From: Methanospirillum stamsii
Lineage (GTDB): Archaea; Halobacteriota; Methanomicrobia; Methanomicrobiales; Methanospirillaceae
DNA length: 64,000 nucleotides
Direction: 5' to 3'
Assembly (NCBI RefSeq): GCF_046244385.1
Contig: NZ_CP176366.1
Span: forward strand, 1,798,001-1,862,000
Below are positions 55,695 to 63,636 of the stretch, piece after piece. Every line of letters starts with the position of its first letter. Positions within the stretch are counted from its first letter, which is position 1. Both the position numbers and the translations under genes were made by a program. The notes under the pieces were generated by a model. It was not told the DNA's origin and did not search any database. It saw nothing but the letters and a program-made list of their open reading frames with translations.

Positions 55695-55819
55695 GAATGG
55701 AGTGGTATTTGTGGGTTATCGGATACCCGCAATCTTGTTTGTGGATCACATGATAGGGATCTGGTACCTATAACCTATCCGGGTATTTTATAGTATGAAT
55801 AAGTTAGCCCGGTAAAAAT

Positions 55820-56974
55820 TTATCGATCTTTAGTAGGATACAATTGTTGAGAGGTGCCGATACATCCTGTTGATGAACTCTTCAGTTTGCACAGTGAGAT
55901 CATGTCATACGATACTAATCCTGCATCAAACATTTCCGGGGGGAGTTTTTGAATAGTTTCCCGGAGATTTTTTATGAAATATTCATTTTTTGTTGTGATT
56001 ATGATTTGTATGCCGTATTGAATCATGGCTATCAGGAATTCTCCGATTAGAGTCTGCTGATTTTCTGTCAGGTGTGCATCTATTTCTTCAATGATGATGA
56101 TCTGGTCGGCCTCCGACAGATATTTTGTGTACAAAAAAATCGGAGATAGAGCAATTACTGACCCCGGACGGGTTAAGAGGTTCTGTGATAGTCTTCCTTT
56201 TTTTATCCTGATATCATAGAAAGTATCTTTGTTCTCTTTTATGATGATTGTTCCATCAAGGAGTGTTTCTTCATACTCCTTCCACCATCCTGTTTTCGGT
56301 GTTTCATGATATGCAAGGCTTTCTAACCATGCGATAAAATCTTCAAGAAATGGGGGATATTGTGTTTCTTTATCATCGAGCCAGGGTAATAACTGCATGA
56401 TTCCATATCGCGATGCTGGGATGAAATATGGGTCCGGGCAGGAATGTGGAAAGATTGTATCCAACCAACATTCTGATGCCTTTTTGATGAACGATTCTAC
56501 TACATAGTTTTCTTTTTCTGTTTTTGGAGGGTGTGATGGAATTTTTTCAAAGAGATCTTGTGGAAGTGGATAATGACATTCAGGAACGGTGATTGAACTG
56601 TTTTTTTCTATAAGGAGGGTTGCAAAACTCTCACCATTCCTGATAGTGATGGTGGCTTCTTTCTCTGTGTCAGGGTATCCGGGAAGATATCGTTGGAGAA
56701 CTGGGGTCAGGTAAGTATGGTAGTAATCCCTGATACCGGATTGTGCGATATGTTTCGCGAGATCCGGGAGAGGATCATCTCTGTTTTCTGTTGGGATATC
56801 CCAATCAGGTACAATATACCAACTGTCCCGGTGGGCAGCAGAGAGGGTATAGATGAGATGGGTAACCAGTGAAAGGGCAGTATCGTCATCGCATGTCAGG
56901 ATTGTCAGGGGTGTGAGTGAGAGTGAAACTGAGTGAATGGGTCCAAAGTCCTTGATTGTTAGTGTGAGTGTCAC
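55820..56974 (-). CDS. AAA/ABC-type ATPase without a normal Walker A
   Basis: The GTG start at 56974 has GGTGA six bases upstream. The 384-residue product begins TLTIKDFGPIHSVSLSL, the usual start of SMC/OLD-like ATPases. Where the P-loop GxxGxGKS is expected there is LTCDDDTALS (26-35), so the GK is lost. The later motifs are present: SVIALSPIFLYT in the signature position, IIIIEEIDAHL as Walker B near residue 295, and QIIITTKNEYFIKNL. It resembles defence-associated ATPases but may bind nucleotide poorly. There is no partner nuclease next to it. Confidence 0.65.
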   Translation of the reverse strand: MTLTLTIKDFGPIHSVSLSLTPLTILTCDDDTALSLVTHLIYTLSAAHRDSWYIVPDWDIPTENRDDPLPDLAKHIAQSGIRDYYHTYLTPVLQRYLPGYPDTEKEATITIRNGESFATLLIEKNSSITVPECHYPLPQDLFEKIPSHPPKTEKENYVVESFIKKASECWLDTIFPHSCPDPYFIPASRYGIMQLLPWLDDKETQYPPFLEDFIAWLESLAYHETPKTGWWKEYEETLLDGTIIIKENKDTFYDIRIKKGRLSQNLLTRPGSVIALSPIFLYTKYLSEADQIIIIEEIDAHLTENQQTLIGEFLIAMIQYGIQIIITTKNEYFIKNLRETIQKLPPEMFDAGLVSYDMISLCKLKSSSTGCIGTSQQLYPTKDR

Positions 56975-57143
56975 TTATGTTCACCAGGTAATGAGTATTA
57001 CCTGTTTTTGCCGATAATACCTTATATTCATCCTTCATAAGCATTCACACCCTTTTCAGTAGGAAATTCGCCTGGATCCTATCCGGTTGGTCAGGGTAAT
57101 GGTTATGAGTCATACTAACGAGAATACTTGAATCACATAGCCG

Positions 57144-57157
57144 GGTTTTAAAACCCA
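57144..57157. promoter_or_regulatory. Perfect 14-bp palindrome
   Basis: GGGTTTTAAAACCC is symmetric about 57150/57151. It lies between the ATPase gene (start 56974) and the MNT gene ending at 57228. It could be an operator for the ATPase gene or the start of a terminator for the MNT unit. Confidence 0.3.
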
Positions 57158-57171
57158 ATTTACCACTAACA

Positions 57172-57180
57172 AAAAAAAAA
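57172..57180 (-). terminator. Oligo-T terminator after MNT gene 57228-57524
   Basis: A9 on the plus strand is T9 on the transcript strand about 50 bases past the stop at 57228, fitting an archaeal terminator. Confidence 0.4.
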
Positions 57181-57227
57181 TGACTTCTTAGTTTTGTTTG
57201 AATATGCTACCTTAAGTGGATGGAATC

Positions 57228-57524
57228 TTATACCCAGATTACCTCACGGGATATATATGGGAGGATATAAGGAGATACGCCATCAGTAGTGACGATCTCA
57301 ATTTTTCTTGGAAATAATGACTGGAGATACGCTTCAAGATCAAGGTATTGTTTGTATGTGACCGATTCCGGATCAAGTTCAATGAGAAGATCGATATCAC
57401 TTGAGTCTAGGGCTTCATTCCGGACTACAGAACCAAAGAGACCAATCTTTATCACACCAAATTGGTCTTTCAAAACATGAGATTCACGTTTTAATATTGA
57501 TAGTACCTCATCACGTTCTCTCAT
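57228..57524 (-). CDS. Orphan MNT nucleotidyltransferase
   Basis: From ATG 57524 (MRERDEVLSILKRE; an in-frame ATG lies three codons earlier) the 98-residue product has IGLFGSVVRNEALDSSDIDL and a third acidic motif near KIEIVTTD. GS and DxD are intact. It ends with SREVIWV, a common end of the family. No HEPN gene follows; the next downstream DNA is a palindrome and an oligo-T terminator. The HicB gene 57570-57767 is the upstream neighbour. Confidence 0.75.
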   Translation of the reverse strand: MRERDEVLSILKRESHVLKDQFGVIKIGLFGSVVRNEALDSSDIDLLIELDPESVTYKQYLDLEAYLQSLFPRKIEIVTTDGVSPYILPYISREVIWV

Positions 57525-57569
57525 TATGTTCACCTTGTCGTTCTGGATTATTTGAATATAGAAATTGTA

Positions 57570-57767
57570 TTATTGGGGAATAGAATCTGTTTTTAATGGT
57601 GAAGGTTCATCTTGTAAATGACCCTGAATATGAAATTCCATTTCCTCTATCATATGTTCTTCGACCTCCTCTTTTGTCTTCCCTGTGGCAATACCTCCGG
57701 GAAGGTCCGGAACATATGCAGAATAGTTATCACCACCTTTTTCAACAACTATCAAAAATTTTTGCAT
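57570..57767 (-). CDS. Orphan HicB antitoxin
   Basis: The 65-residue product MQKFLIVVEKGGDNYSAYVP continues DLPGGIATGKTKEEVEEHM, the canonical HicB core with DLPG. The usual Cys/Gly after DLPG is Gly here. No hicA frame was found on either side. The gene may now be a free regulator. It differs clearly from the HicB at 4517. Confidence 0.75.
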   Translation of the reverse strand: MQKFLIVVEKGGDNYSAYVPDLPGGIATGKTKEEVEEHMIEEMEFHIQGHLQDEPSPLKTDSIPQ

Positions 57768-57945
57768 ATCCTTTCATGCTAAATTGCTGTTTGTTTCTAA
57801 ATACTCATTTCTGTACCTGGAGAAATACCTTCAGATGGATGACCTCCATCCTTTTTTCTTTATACTTCAACACCCACTTGAAACGACGAAGAGCAATCAA
57901 AAATCTCTTAACTTGTTAATCTCAATATCATCACATTGAGAAATT

Positions 57946-58497
57946 ATGACCGGACAAATCCCTGATACTGTCATATGGAAGAAGAAAAAATATGATCTCC
58001 CGGGATATGAAGGAGAAGAAAATGATGTGGAGTTATTCGATCCGAAAATATTTGGATTATCTCCCCAAGTTATGCATACTGCTTGCTATAGAGGATTTTA
58101 CTGTACCTATAAAATTGTGAGAAATGTTCTCTATCTGGATATATTATGTGTAAATGATGGGCATGATACCTACCCCACGATTAATGGAATTGATGTATCA
58201 CCCGGGAGATATGATGCGTATGAATATCTTCATCTGAATCTTCCAATCCAGTATTCAGGCTTATTGAGAATTGGAGCAGATTTCCACTCTGAAAAGTATA
58301 TTCACATGGGCTTTCAGAAACCGTCTGCATACGGGATTGTTTGGGATCTTGAATTATCAGACGGGAAGATTGTCGGTAAGAAAGATATTTCAGAAAAAGT
58401 AAAGGATATCGAGGGGCGATATCACGATAATTATTATCAATATGAGTTAATCGACAGTATTAATGATGCTTTTAAAAGAGATATGAATTTGAGATGA
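57946..58497 (+). CDS. Hypothetical protein
   Basis: A 183-residue cytosolic protein without membrane segments. It is beta-rich (GFYCTYKIVRNVLYLDILCV, LRIGADFHSEKYIHMGFQ, YGIVWDLELSDGKIVGKKD) and rich in aromatic residues. It does not match a family I can name with confidence. Its style (small, single-domain, in a defence/toxin island) is like immunity-type proteins, but no toxin gene is adjacent. The next gene, on the other strand, encodes an EVE protein. Confidence 0.6.
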   Translation: MTGQIPDTVIWKKKKYDLPGYEGEENDVELFDPKIFGLSPQVMHTACYRGFYCTYKIVRNVLYLDILCVNDGHDTYPTINGIDVSPGRYDAYEYLHLNLPIQYSGLLRIGADFHSEKYIHMGFQKPSAYGIVWDLELSDGKIVGKKDISEKVKDIEGRYHDNYYQYELIDSINDAFKRDMNLR

Positions 58498-58523
58498 AGT
58501 CCTGTAATTGAATCTCTGGAAAA

Positions 58524-58961
58524 TTATCTTCCTTTCTCCAAAATCTTTCGATAATCCCCTTCCGGAATCTCCCTCATTGCCTGCCTGAAATGTCCGGACC
58601 ACATCGTCTTATTTGTCACAAACCCGAGTTCCGGAATCAGCGGTTTAATCTCAACCGGCTCCTTGAATATTTTCACCGGCTTTAACCGGAACCGGAACGG
58701 AAACACCTCTTCCCCCATTTGTGACGGAGCGGTGAAAAGCGGAATTGTATCTTCATAGAGTTCAGTAACTTTGTATTCTCCCATGATGACCGATGGGAAT
58801 ACTTCTTTTGCATGTGTTTCTGACCGGGCATAGATGAGAATGGTATCCCCCACCTTCACCCCGGAATGCAGTCCTTTGCTCCGTTTCGGAACTCCCCAGA
58901 TATTGTGTTTCTTCACGACCTCCCAGTTCTCCCGGTTACCGGAGGCGATCCATATTGCCAT
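58524..58961 (-). CDS. EVE/PUA-like modified-base-binding protein
   Basis: From ATG 58961 (MAIWIASGNRENWEVVKKH) the product has 145 residues and the whole EVE fold: IWGVPKRSKGLHSGVKVGD, ILIYARSE and FRFRLKPVKIFKEPV, and the C-terminal FRQAMREIPEGDYRKI. The frame runs 18 codons further upstream, but these overlap a gene fragment and do not fit the family. EVE proteins bind modified bases in DNA or RNA and often sit in defence islands. It converges with 57946-58497. Confidence 0.82.
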   Translation of the reverse strand: MAIWIASGNRENWEVVKKHNIWGVPKRSKGLHSGVKVGDTILIYARSETHAKEVFPSVIMGEYKVTELYEDTIPLFTAPSQMGEEVFPFRFRLKPVKIFKEPVEIKPLIPELGFVTNKTMWSGHFRQAMREIPEGDYRKILEKGR

Positions 58962-58984
58962 AGTATCAGATTCACCGCACCACA

Positions 58985-59502
58985 ATTTAAAAACATATAT
59001 CGACCTTCCCGGCATCCTCCTCCCTGGAATGACTATTGAGGATGTGAAGCAGGGGGTTTCAAAGATCCGAAACCGGGTATTAGCACGGGTGTTCCGGGAA
59101 CTTGACCTGATTGAGCAGTGGGGTTCCGGGTTTCGGAGGATTCTCCGGGAAGCTGAAGAACTCGGACTTTCTGAACCGGTTATTGAAGAGATTGGTATGC
59201 GGGTCAGGGTGACGATATTCCTGGCAGAACAACTGAAGATACATGTAACCGAACAAGTAACCGAACAAGTAATCCGGCTTATTCACTGTCTGAAAGATAA
59301 GGATCTCAGTGTGAAAGAGATGATCTCCTGCTTAGGGATGAGTCATCGTCCGACATTCATGTATGATTACCTGAAACCGGCCATGGATGGAGGATTTGTA
59401 GAGATGACGCAACCGGATTCACCAAAAAGCCCGACCCAGAAATACCGGCTTTCCCGGAAAGGACAGGTGATGTTCTTATCTGAAAAAGGTCAAAACCGGT
59501 GA
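58985..59502 (+). pseudogene. C-terminal fragment of an AlbA_2/RecG-like (Schlafen-type) regulator
   Basis: From about 58985 the frame reads IDLPGILLPGMTIEDVKQGV, then SKIRNRVLARVFRELDLIEQ and GSGFRRILREAEELG. This is the second half of AlbA_2-type ATP-binding regulators. It ends in a winged-helix part (VKEMISCLGMSHRPTFMYDY, KYRLSRKGQVMFLSEK). The N-terminal AlbA_2 domain is missing, cut at the EVE gene. A worn copy of the same region lies at 62580-62965. Confidence 0.65.
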
Positions 59503-59699
59503 TAACAGGGATGAATGGATTTTTTTTGGTTGTCGAACGGGATGCGATGTAACCGTGACTCTCACTCTACATCCATGCTGCTTTGGTGAGTGTGCAACGA
59601 TAGAGATATCACTCAGTACTATTTTTCGGTAATATTGAGGTTATATCCCGATTTTTGGGTGCATATGTCCTCTATTTATCGGCATCATAACGACCGTCT

Positions 59700-59753
59700 A
59701 CTGTTCACCACTGTTCACTGAGAAATGGAACAGTAACTTCTCTATCGTTCCAT
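59700..59753. promoter_or_regulatory. Control repeat, copy 1
   Basis: A 54-base block that recurs at 59877-59930 with few changes. It holds ACTGTTC (59710-59716) and GAACAGT (59728-59734) as an inverted repeat and ends with CTATCGTTCCAT. The latter pairs with ATGTAACGATAG at about 59769-59780. The layout suggests a cooperative operator for the gene at 59960. Confidence 0.55.
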
Positions 59754-59876
59754 AATGTTACGGTAAATATGTAACGATAGAATGATCCGGTTGTTAAATT
59801 AATCTGCAATGGAGGGGAATCCGTTCTTTCGGGTGGATAATTCTTCCTGGTGTAATTGTCATTTATGCAGTAGTTT

Positions 59877-59930
59877 ACTGTTCACTACTGTTCACTGAGT
59901 AATGGAACAGTAACCTCTCTATCGTTACAT
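59877..59930. promoter_or_regulatory. Control repeat, copy 2
   Basis: The second copy of the 54-base block, 177 bases from the first. ACTGTTC (59887-59893) and GAACAGT (59905-59911) repeat, and CTCTATCGTTACAT ends 30 bases before the ATG at 59960. Further AACGATA words lie at 59595-59603, 59773-59779 and 59949-59955. Confidence 0.55.
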
Positions 59931-59959
59931 TTTTGTCTGGTGAGATTGCAACGATACCT

Positions 59960-61252
59960 ATGGATATTGAAGACCTCATTTACCTGATACAATCCGGAGA
60001 ATCTGAAGTATTAGAGTTTAAAGAATCGGAAAGCAAAAATATTCACCATGAAATTGCCGCTTTTGCAAATTCAGATGGCGGAAAGATATTAGTCGGTGTA
60101 TCTGATTCCGGGAAGATCATCGGGACGAATGTAAAAGAAGCAATTGAAAAGGTTACCAGTTCCATCCAATCCATTATTCCACCACCCAAGATAAAAACAC
60201 TGAAGATATCAGTTGATGGTAAGGATATCCTGGTAATCAGTGTAGATAAAAGTCCTACCCTTTGCTCGATCGGTGGTATTGTGTATATCCGGGCGGGTAC
60301 CGGAGTCCGGCCCCTTTCTCTTCAGGAGATAATTATGCTCTCTTCAGAGATGGGAACTATCCATTGGGATGAAATTCCCATGCTCTCTAAAAAAGAGGCA
60401 AAACCCGAGTATATTAACTGGTTTTTTGAAAAAGTTCAGGAGACAAGAGGTAAATCAATATCTGCTTCAAACAGGGCCAGATACCTGAGAAGTGCCAGAG
60501 CACAGAATGATTTCAAACTAACAAATGCTGGAATACTCTTTTTCACAGAGGCCACTGAACATATTCCCTCAGCCAGGATAAGAAAAGTGGGCATGAGTGA
60601 TGAAGGTCCTCAATGGAGTGAAGAATATGAAGGGCCGGTATGGAAAGTAATTGAGGAAGCATATAACGGTCTCATGCGGGATATAAAAAAGATCGATGTC
60701 GTATCAGGCACACGAAGAGTGAAGATTGAGGAGTATCCTCCCCGGGCAATTCGTGAGGCTCTGATAAATGCAATTGCTCACAGGAACTACACCATCAGTG
60801 CGGATGTGAAGATTCTTATGTATCCTGACCGGTTTGAGATAAAGAATCCCGGTTCCTTAATGCCCGGTGTAGAAATCAGTGATCCAGAGCATATCCCCCG
60901 GAATCCTGCATTATCAAACTTGTTGTTTGATTCAGGGTACATCGAGCAATATGGGTTTGGCATAAAGATGATTGAAGAGGAGGTCGCCAGCCATCCGATG
61001 TGTTCGGTTGAGTTTAAAGTCTCTCCATCTTCTTTTACGGTGATATTCAGAAAAGAGATCCCCTCGAATCTTGATGATATGGATAGCCAGATCCTCAAAC
61101 TGGTTCAGGTACCTACGAAAAGTGGAGATATTGCAGCAAGACTGAATGTTTCCAAAAATACCATACTCAGGAGAATTGACCGCCTGGAGAACCTTGGGCT
61201 TGTCGAGAAAAAGGGTTCAGGTCCACGGACCATGTATGTCAGAAAACAGTAA
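59960..61252 (+). CDS. AlbA_2/Schlafen-type ATP-binding regulator
   Basis: From ATG 59960 the 430-residue product begins with an AlbA_2/SLFN domain (GESEVLEFKESESKNIHHEI, FANSDGGKILVGVSDSGKI, residues 15-60). The RecG-like/HATPase_c-type part follows (PPRAIREALINAIAHRNY, DRFEIKNPGSLMPG, GYIEQYGFGIKMI). It ends with a winged helix (SGDIAARLNVSKNTILRRID). Such proteins are common beside defence and restriction genes. The frame is open upstream to TTG 59933, but ATG matches the family start. Two control repeats precede it. Confidence 0.82.
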   Translation: MDIEDLIYLIQSGESEVLEFKESESKNIHHEIAAFANSDGGKILVGVSDSGKIIGTNVKEAIEKVTSSIQSIIPPPKIKTLKISVDGKDILVISVDKSPTLCSIGGIVYIRAGTGVRPLSLQEIIMLSSEMGTIHWDEIPMLSKKEAKPEYINWFFEKVQETRGKSISASNRARYLRSARAQNDFKLTNAGILFFTEATEHIPSARIRKVGMSDEGPQWSEEYEGPVWKVIEEAYNGLMRDIKKIDVVSGTRRVKIEEYPPRAIREALINAIAHRNYTISADVKILMYPDRFEIKNPGSLMPGVEISDPEHIPRNPALSNLLFDSGYIEQYGFGIKMIEEEVASHPMCSVEFKVSPSSFTVIFRKEIPSNLDDMDSQILKLVQVPTKSGDIAARLNVSKNTILRRIDRLENLGLVEKKGSGPRTMYVRKQ

Positions 61253-61391
61253 AATCCATAGATTGAATAAATTACCCTTCAGCCGATGAATAAAAAAACT
61301 GATAGGTGTTCTGGTCTAAAATGATGAGTATAAAATCTGCGAATAAATTCACGGCGAATCATGAGTTTTCATACGGAAAGGTATTCCTGAT

Positions 61392-62526
61392 ATGATCGTA
61401 CATCCACAAACACTCCCGGACCTTCTCGGTTCAATCCGTCATATCCATGAGGAATTAACCGACCAGGCAACCTGGGCAATCAATATCAGTCTCACGCTCC
61501 GGAACTGGGTGATGGGATATTATATTGAGGAATATGAGCGGTCTGGTTCTGACCGTGCAGAATACGGTGAACGGTTGATGGACCGGCCTTACTGAAACGC
61601 TCTCACTGGCAGGTCTTCCCCGGTGTGAACGGAGAGATTTATACCGGTATCGAAAGTTCTATCGTACGTATCCCCGGATTGTGCAGTCACTGACTCCACA
61701 ATGTTCAGGACTCATAGATCTCACAAAGTATGTTCCCCCTGATTACCTCACCCGGGACGATGATCAGATTGTGCAGTCAGTGACTGCACAATTGCATCCG
61801 GCCGGATCCGTTCTTATCACCCGACTCTCGTTCACGAATCTTTCTGAGTTGATAGAGATTGACGATGACGTAAAGAGGGCTTTTTATGAGGTGGAATGCA
61901 TCAGAGGGAACTGGTCGGTCCGTGAGTTGAAACGCCAGATCCATGGTCTGTATTATGAACGCTCAGGACTCTCCACCAACAAGGATAAGTTATCTGAATT
62001 CACCCATTCTTTGAGTGAGACTACGAACCCGGAGGGAATCATCAGGGATCCGTATGTCTTCGAGTTTCTGGGTCTTACCCCCAGGGAAGTGATGAGTGAG
62101 TCACATCTCGAGGATCAACTCCTGGACAAATTACAGGAATTCCTTCTTGAACTGGGTCATGGGTTCTGTTTTGAAGGGCGGCAGAAACGGATACTTATCG
62201 GGGATACCTCGTACTATGTGGATCTCGTTTTTTATCACCGGATCTTGAAATGTCATGTGCTTGTTGAACTCAAACTTGCGGAGTTTTCTCATGAGAATAT
62301 CGGGCAGCTCAATACGTATGTGAGCTGGTACCAGGCAAATATGATGACAGAAGGGGATAATCCCCCGGTTGGAATCCTTCTTTGTACCCATAAGGATCAT
62401 GCTCTCGTGGAGTATGCCCTGGCAGGGATGGATAATAATCTGTTTGTATCCCGATATCTTTTAGAACTACCGAACAAAGAAGAGATGCAACGGTTTATTG
62501 CGAATCAGATGAGGGAACAGGGGTGA
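61392..62526 (+). pseudogene. Frameshifted YhcG/DUF1016-type PDDEXK nuclease
   Basis: The first frame (MIVHPQTLPDLLGSIRHIHE) runs to about 61584 with the DUF1016 N-terminal helices (LRNWVMGYYIEEYERSGSD). One extra C near 61584 shifts it to a stop; removing it joins ERLMD to LTETLSLAGLPRCERRDLYR. The rest continues to 62526 with DPYVFEFLGL and the nuclease motif YYVDLVFYHRILKCHVLVEL, the D...ExK site. The C-terminal frame is otherwise intact and would be about 370 residues in all. It is probably inactive, or carries a sequence error. Confidence 0.72.
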
Positions 62527-62579
62527 GTATTTCCAGGGTGATGATCCAGGATTGTTGTTCTCTCAATTCTGTGAATATG

Positions 62580-62965
62580 AACCTGCCTATCGGGCAGTGG
62601 GTGTCAGTATTTTGGAGGATTCTCCGGGAGGCTGAAGAACTCGGGCTATTTGAGCCGGATATCGCAGAGATCTGGGTGCGGGTTCGGATAACTAAATATC
62701 TTGCAGAGAGCCAGCGGATAGAAGTAACCGAACAAGTAACCAGACCGATTCATTGCTTTGGAAATTCTGCAATGAGCGTGAGAGAGATGATGTCCGGAGT
62801 CGGGCTGAATCACCTCCGACGTTCATGTGCCATTATCTTAAACCTGCCATGGAGGGAGGGTTTATTGAGATGACCCAGCCGGATTCACCGAATAGCCCGA
62901 AACAGAAGGACCGGTTAACCCGGCGGGAAAAATGGTGTTTTTGGAAAATGGGGGTAATGGGATAA
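62580..62965 (+). pseudogene. Second, worn copy of the AlbA_2-type C-terminal fragment
   Basis: Bases from about 62580 match 59090-59490: GGAGGATTCTCCGGGA, GCTGAAGAACTCGG, GTAACCGAACAAGTAACC and the end GATGACCCAGCCGGATTCACC have near-identical partners. At protein level RILREAEELGLFEPDIAEIW and MTQPDSPNSPKQKDRLTRR are recognisable, but in different frames. It is a decayed paralogue. A Fic stump follows on the other strand. Confidence 0.65.
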
Positions 62966-63079
62966 TATAATTGATGTATGTAGGTTTCCCTACTTCAAAG
63001 AGAAACAGGTCTCTCATGGTTGCCTGTGTCCCTTCTTTCCGGAGGATATGAAAGCTTACTGAGTGATTAACGGGATGCT

Positions 63080-63182
63080 CTGATAAAGTCTTATAAACCG
63101 GATCAGGGTTGAATTTACAGCCCCAATGAGAGGAATATGACTGTTCCTTCCCGTCTGGTGGTGGTAAGGGTTCTGGTTTCAT
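63080..63182 (-). pseudogene. Second Fic-family N-terminal stump
   Basis: From ATG 63182 the frame begins MKPEPLPPPDGK, as in the stump at 55581-55694. A frameshift then moves the family continuation IPLIGAVNSTLIRF to another frame. The similarity fades near 63080. The 5' flank is also similar to the first stump, so both come from copies of one gene. Confidence 0.58.
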
Positions 63183-63196
63183 GAATGGGTATTATT

Positions 63197-63218
63197 TGTG
63201 TGTCACCAGATACACACA
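63197..63218. promoter_or_regulatory. Inverted repeat upstream of Fic stump 2
   Basis: TGTGTGT-8 bases-ACACACA is a perfect inverted repeat 15 bases before the former start at 63182. A similar but imperfect GGGT/ACCC symmetry lies at the same place before stump 1 (55713-55728). It may be an old operator. Confidence 0.35.
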
Positions 63219-63636
63219 AGCGTATTTGTAGATAACAATATGCTTTTTTAATGCCTACAACAACGAAGAATCAATATTTAGGGGAAGTTTTATCAGGGCC
63301 TCGGATTCTGCAGATTTTTCTATCACCTGATTCATACTAATCTTTCATATTGGTTTATTATAATTCAGAAGACCAATCGAATGATCTTTGAATGTGAGAA
63401 GATAATTGAGTTTGTATTATCACTTGTTTTTTAGACAGAGCCAAATTTTCCCCTCATAGTAAAAGAAATAAAAGAGATATGATTCTCATAATAATAGTAA
63501 GTAGTGAGATTAAATCGTTAATAATATATATTGTGTAAATTCAAAGAGTTGATCTGCTTAAAATTATTCTTATTTGTTAAAATTTATCATTATTTATTGA
63601 AGAAAAGTGGATTATTAAAAAAATCGGTATTTATTC
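63219..63636. other. Very AT-rich non-coding gap
   Basis: About 420 bases of low G+C sequence with no gene seen. The stretch around 63515-63600 is rich in TATA-like words and probably holds the promoter of the gene at 63637. Confidence 0.45.

Noticed and set aside
58834..58984. 5' extension of the AlbA_2-type fragment to ATG 58834
   Set aside because: This part is antisense to the start of the EVE gene and does not match the family.
62862..63182. A 106-residue minus-strand protein starting MKPEPLPPPDG
   Set aside because: Only the start matches Fic proteins; the continuation is out of frame, so it is a remnant and not an intact gene.
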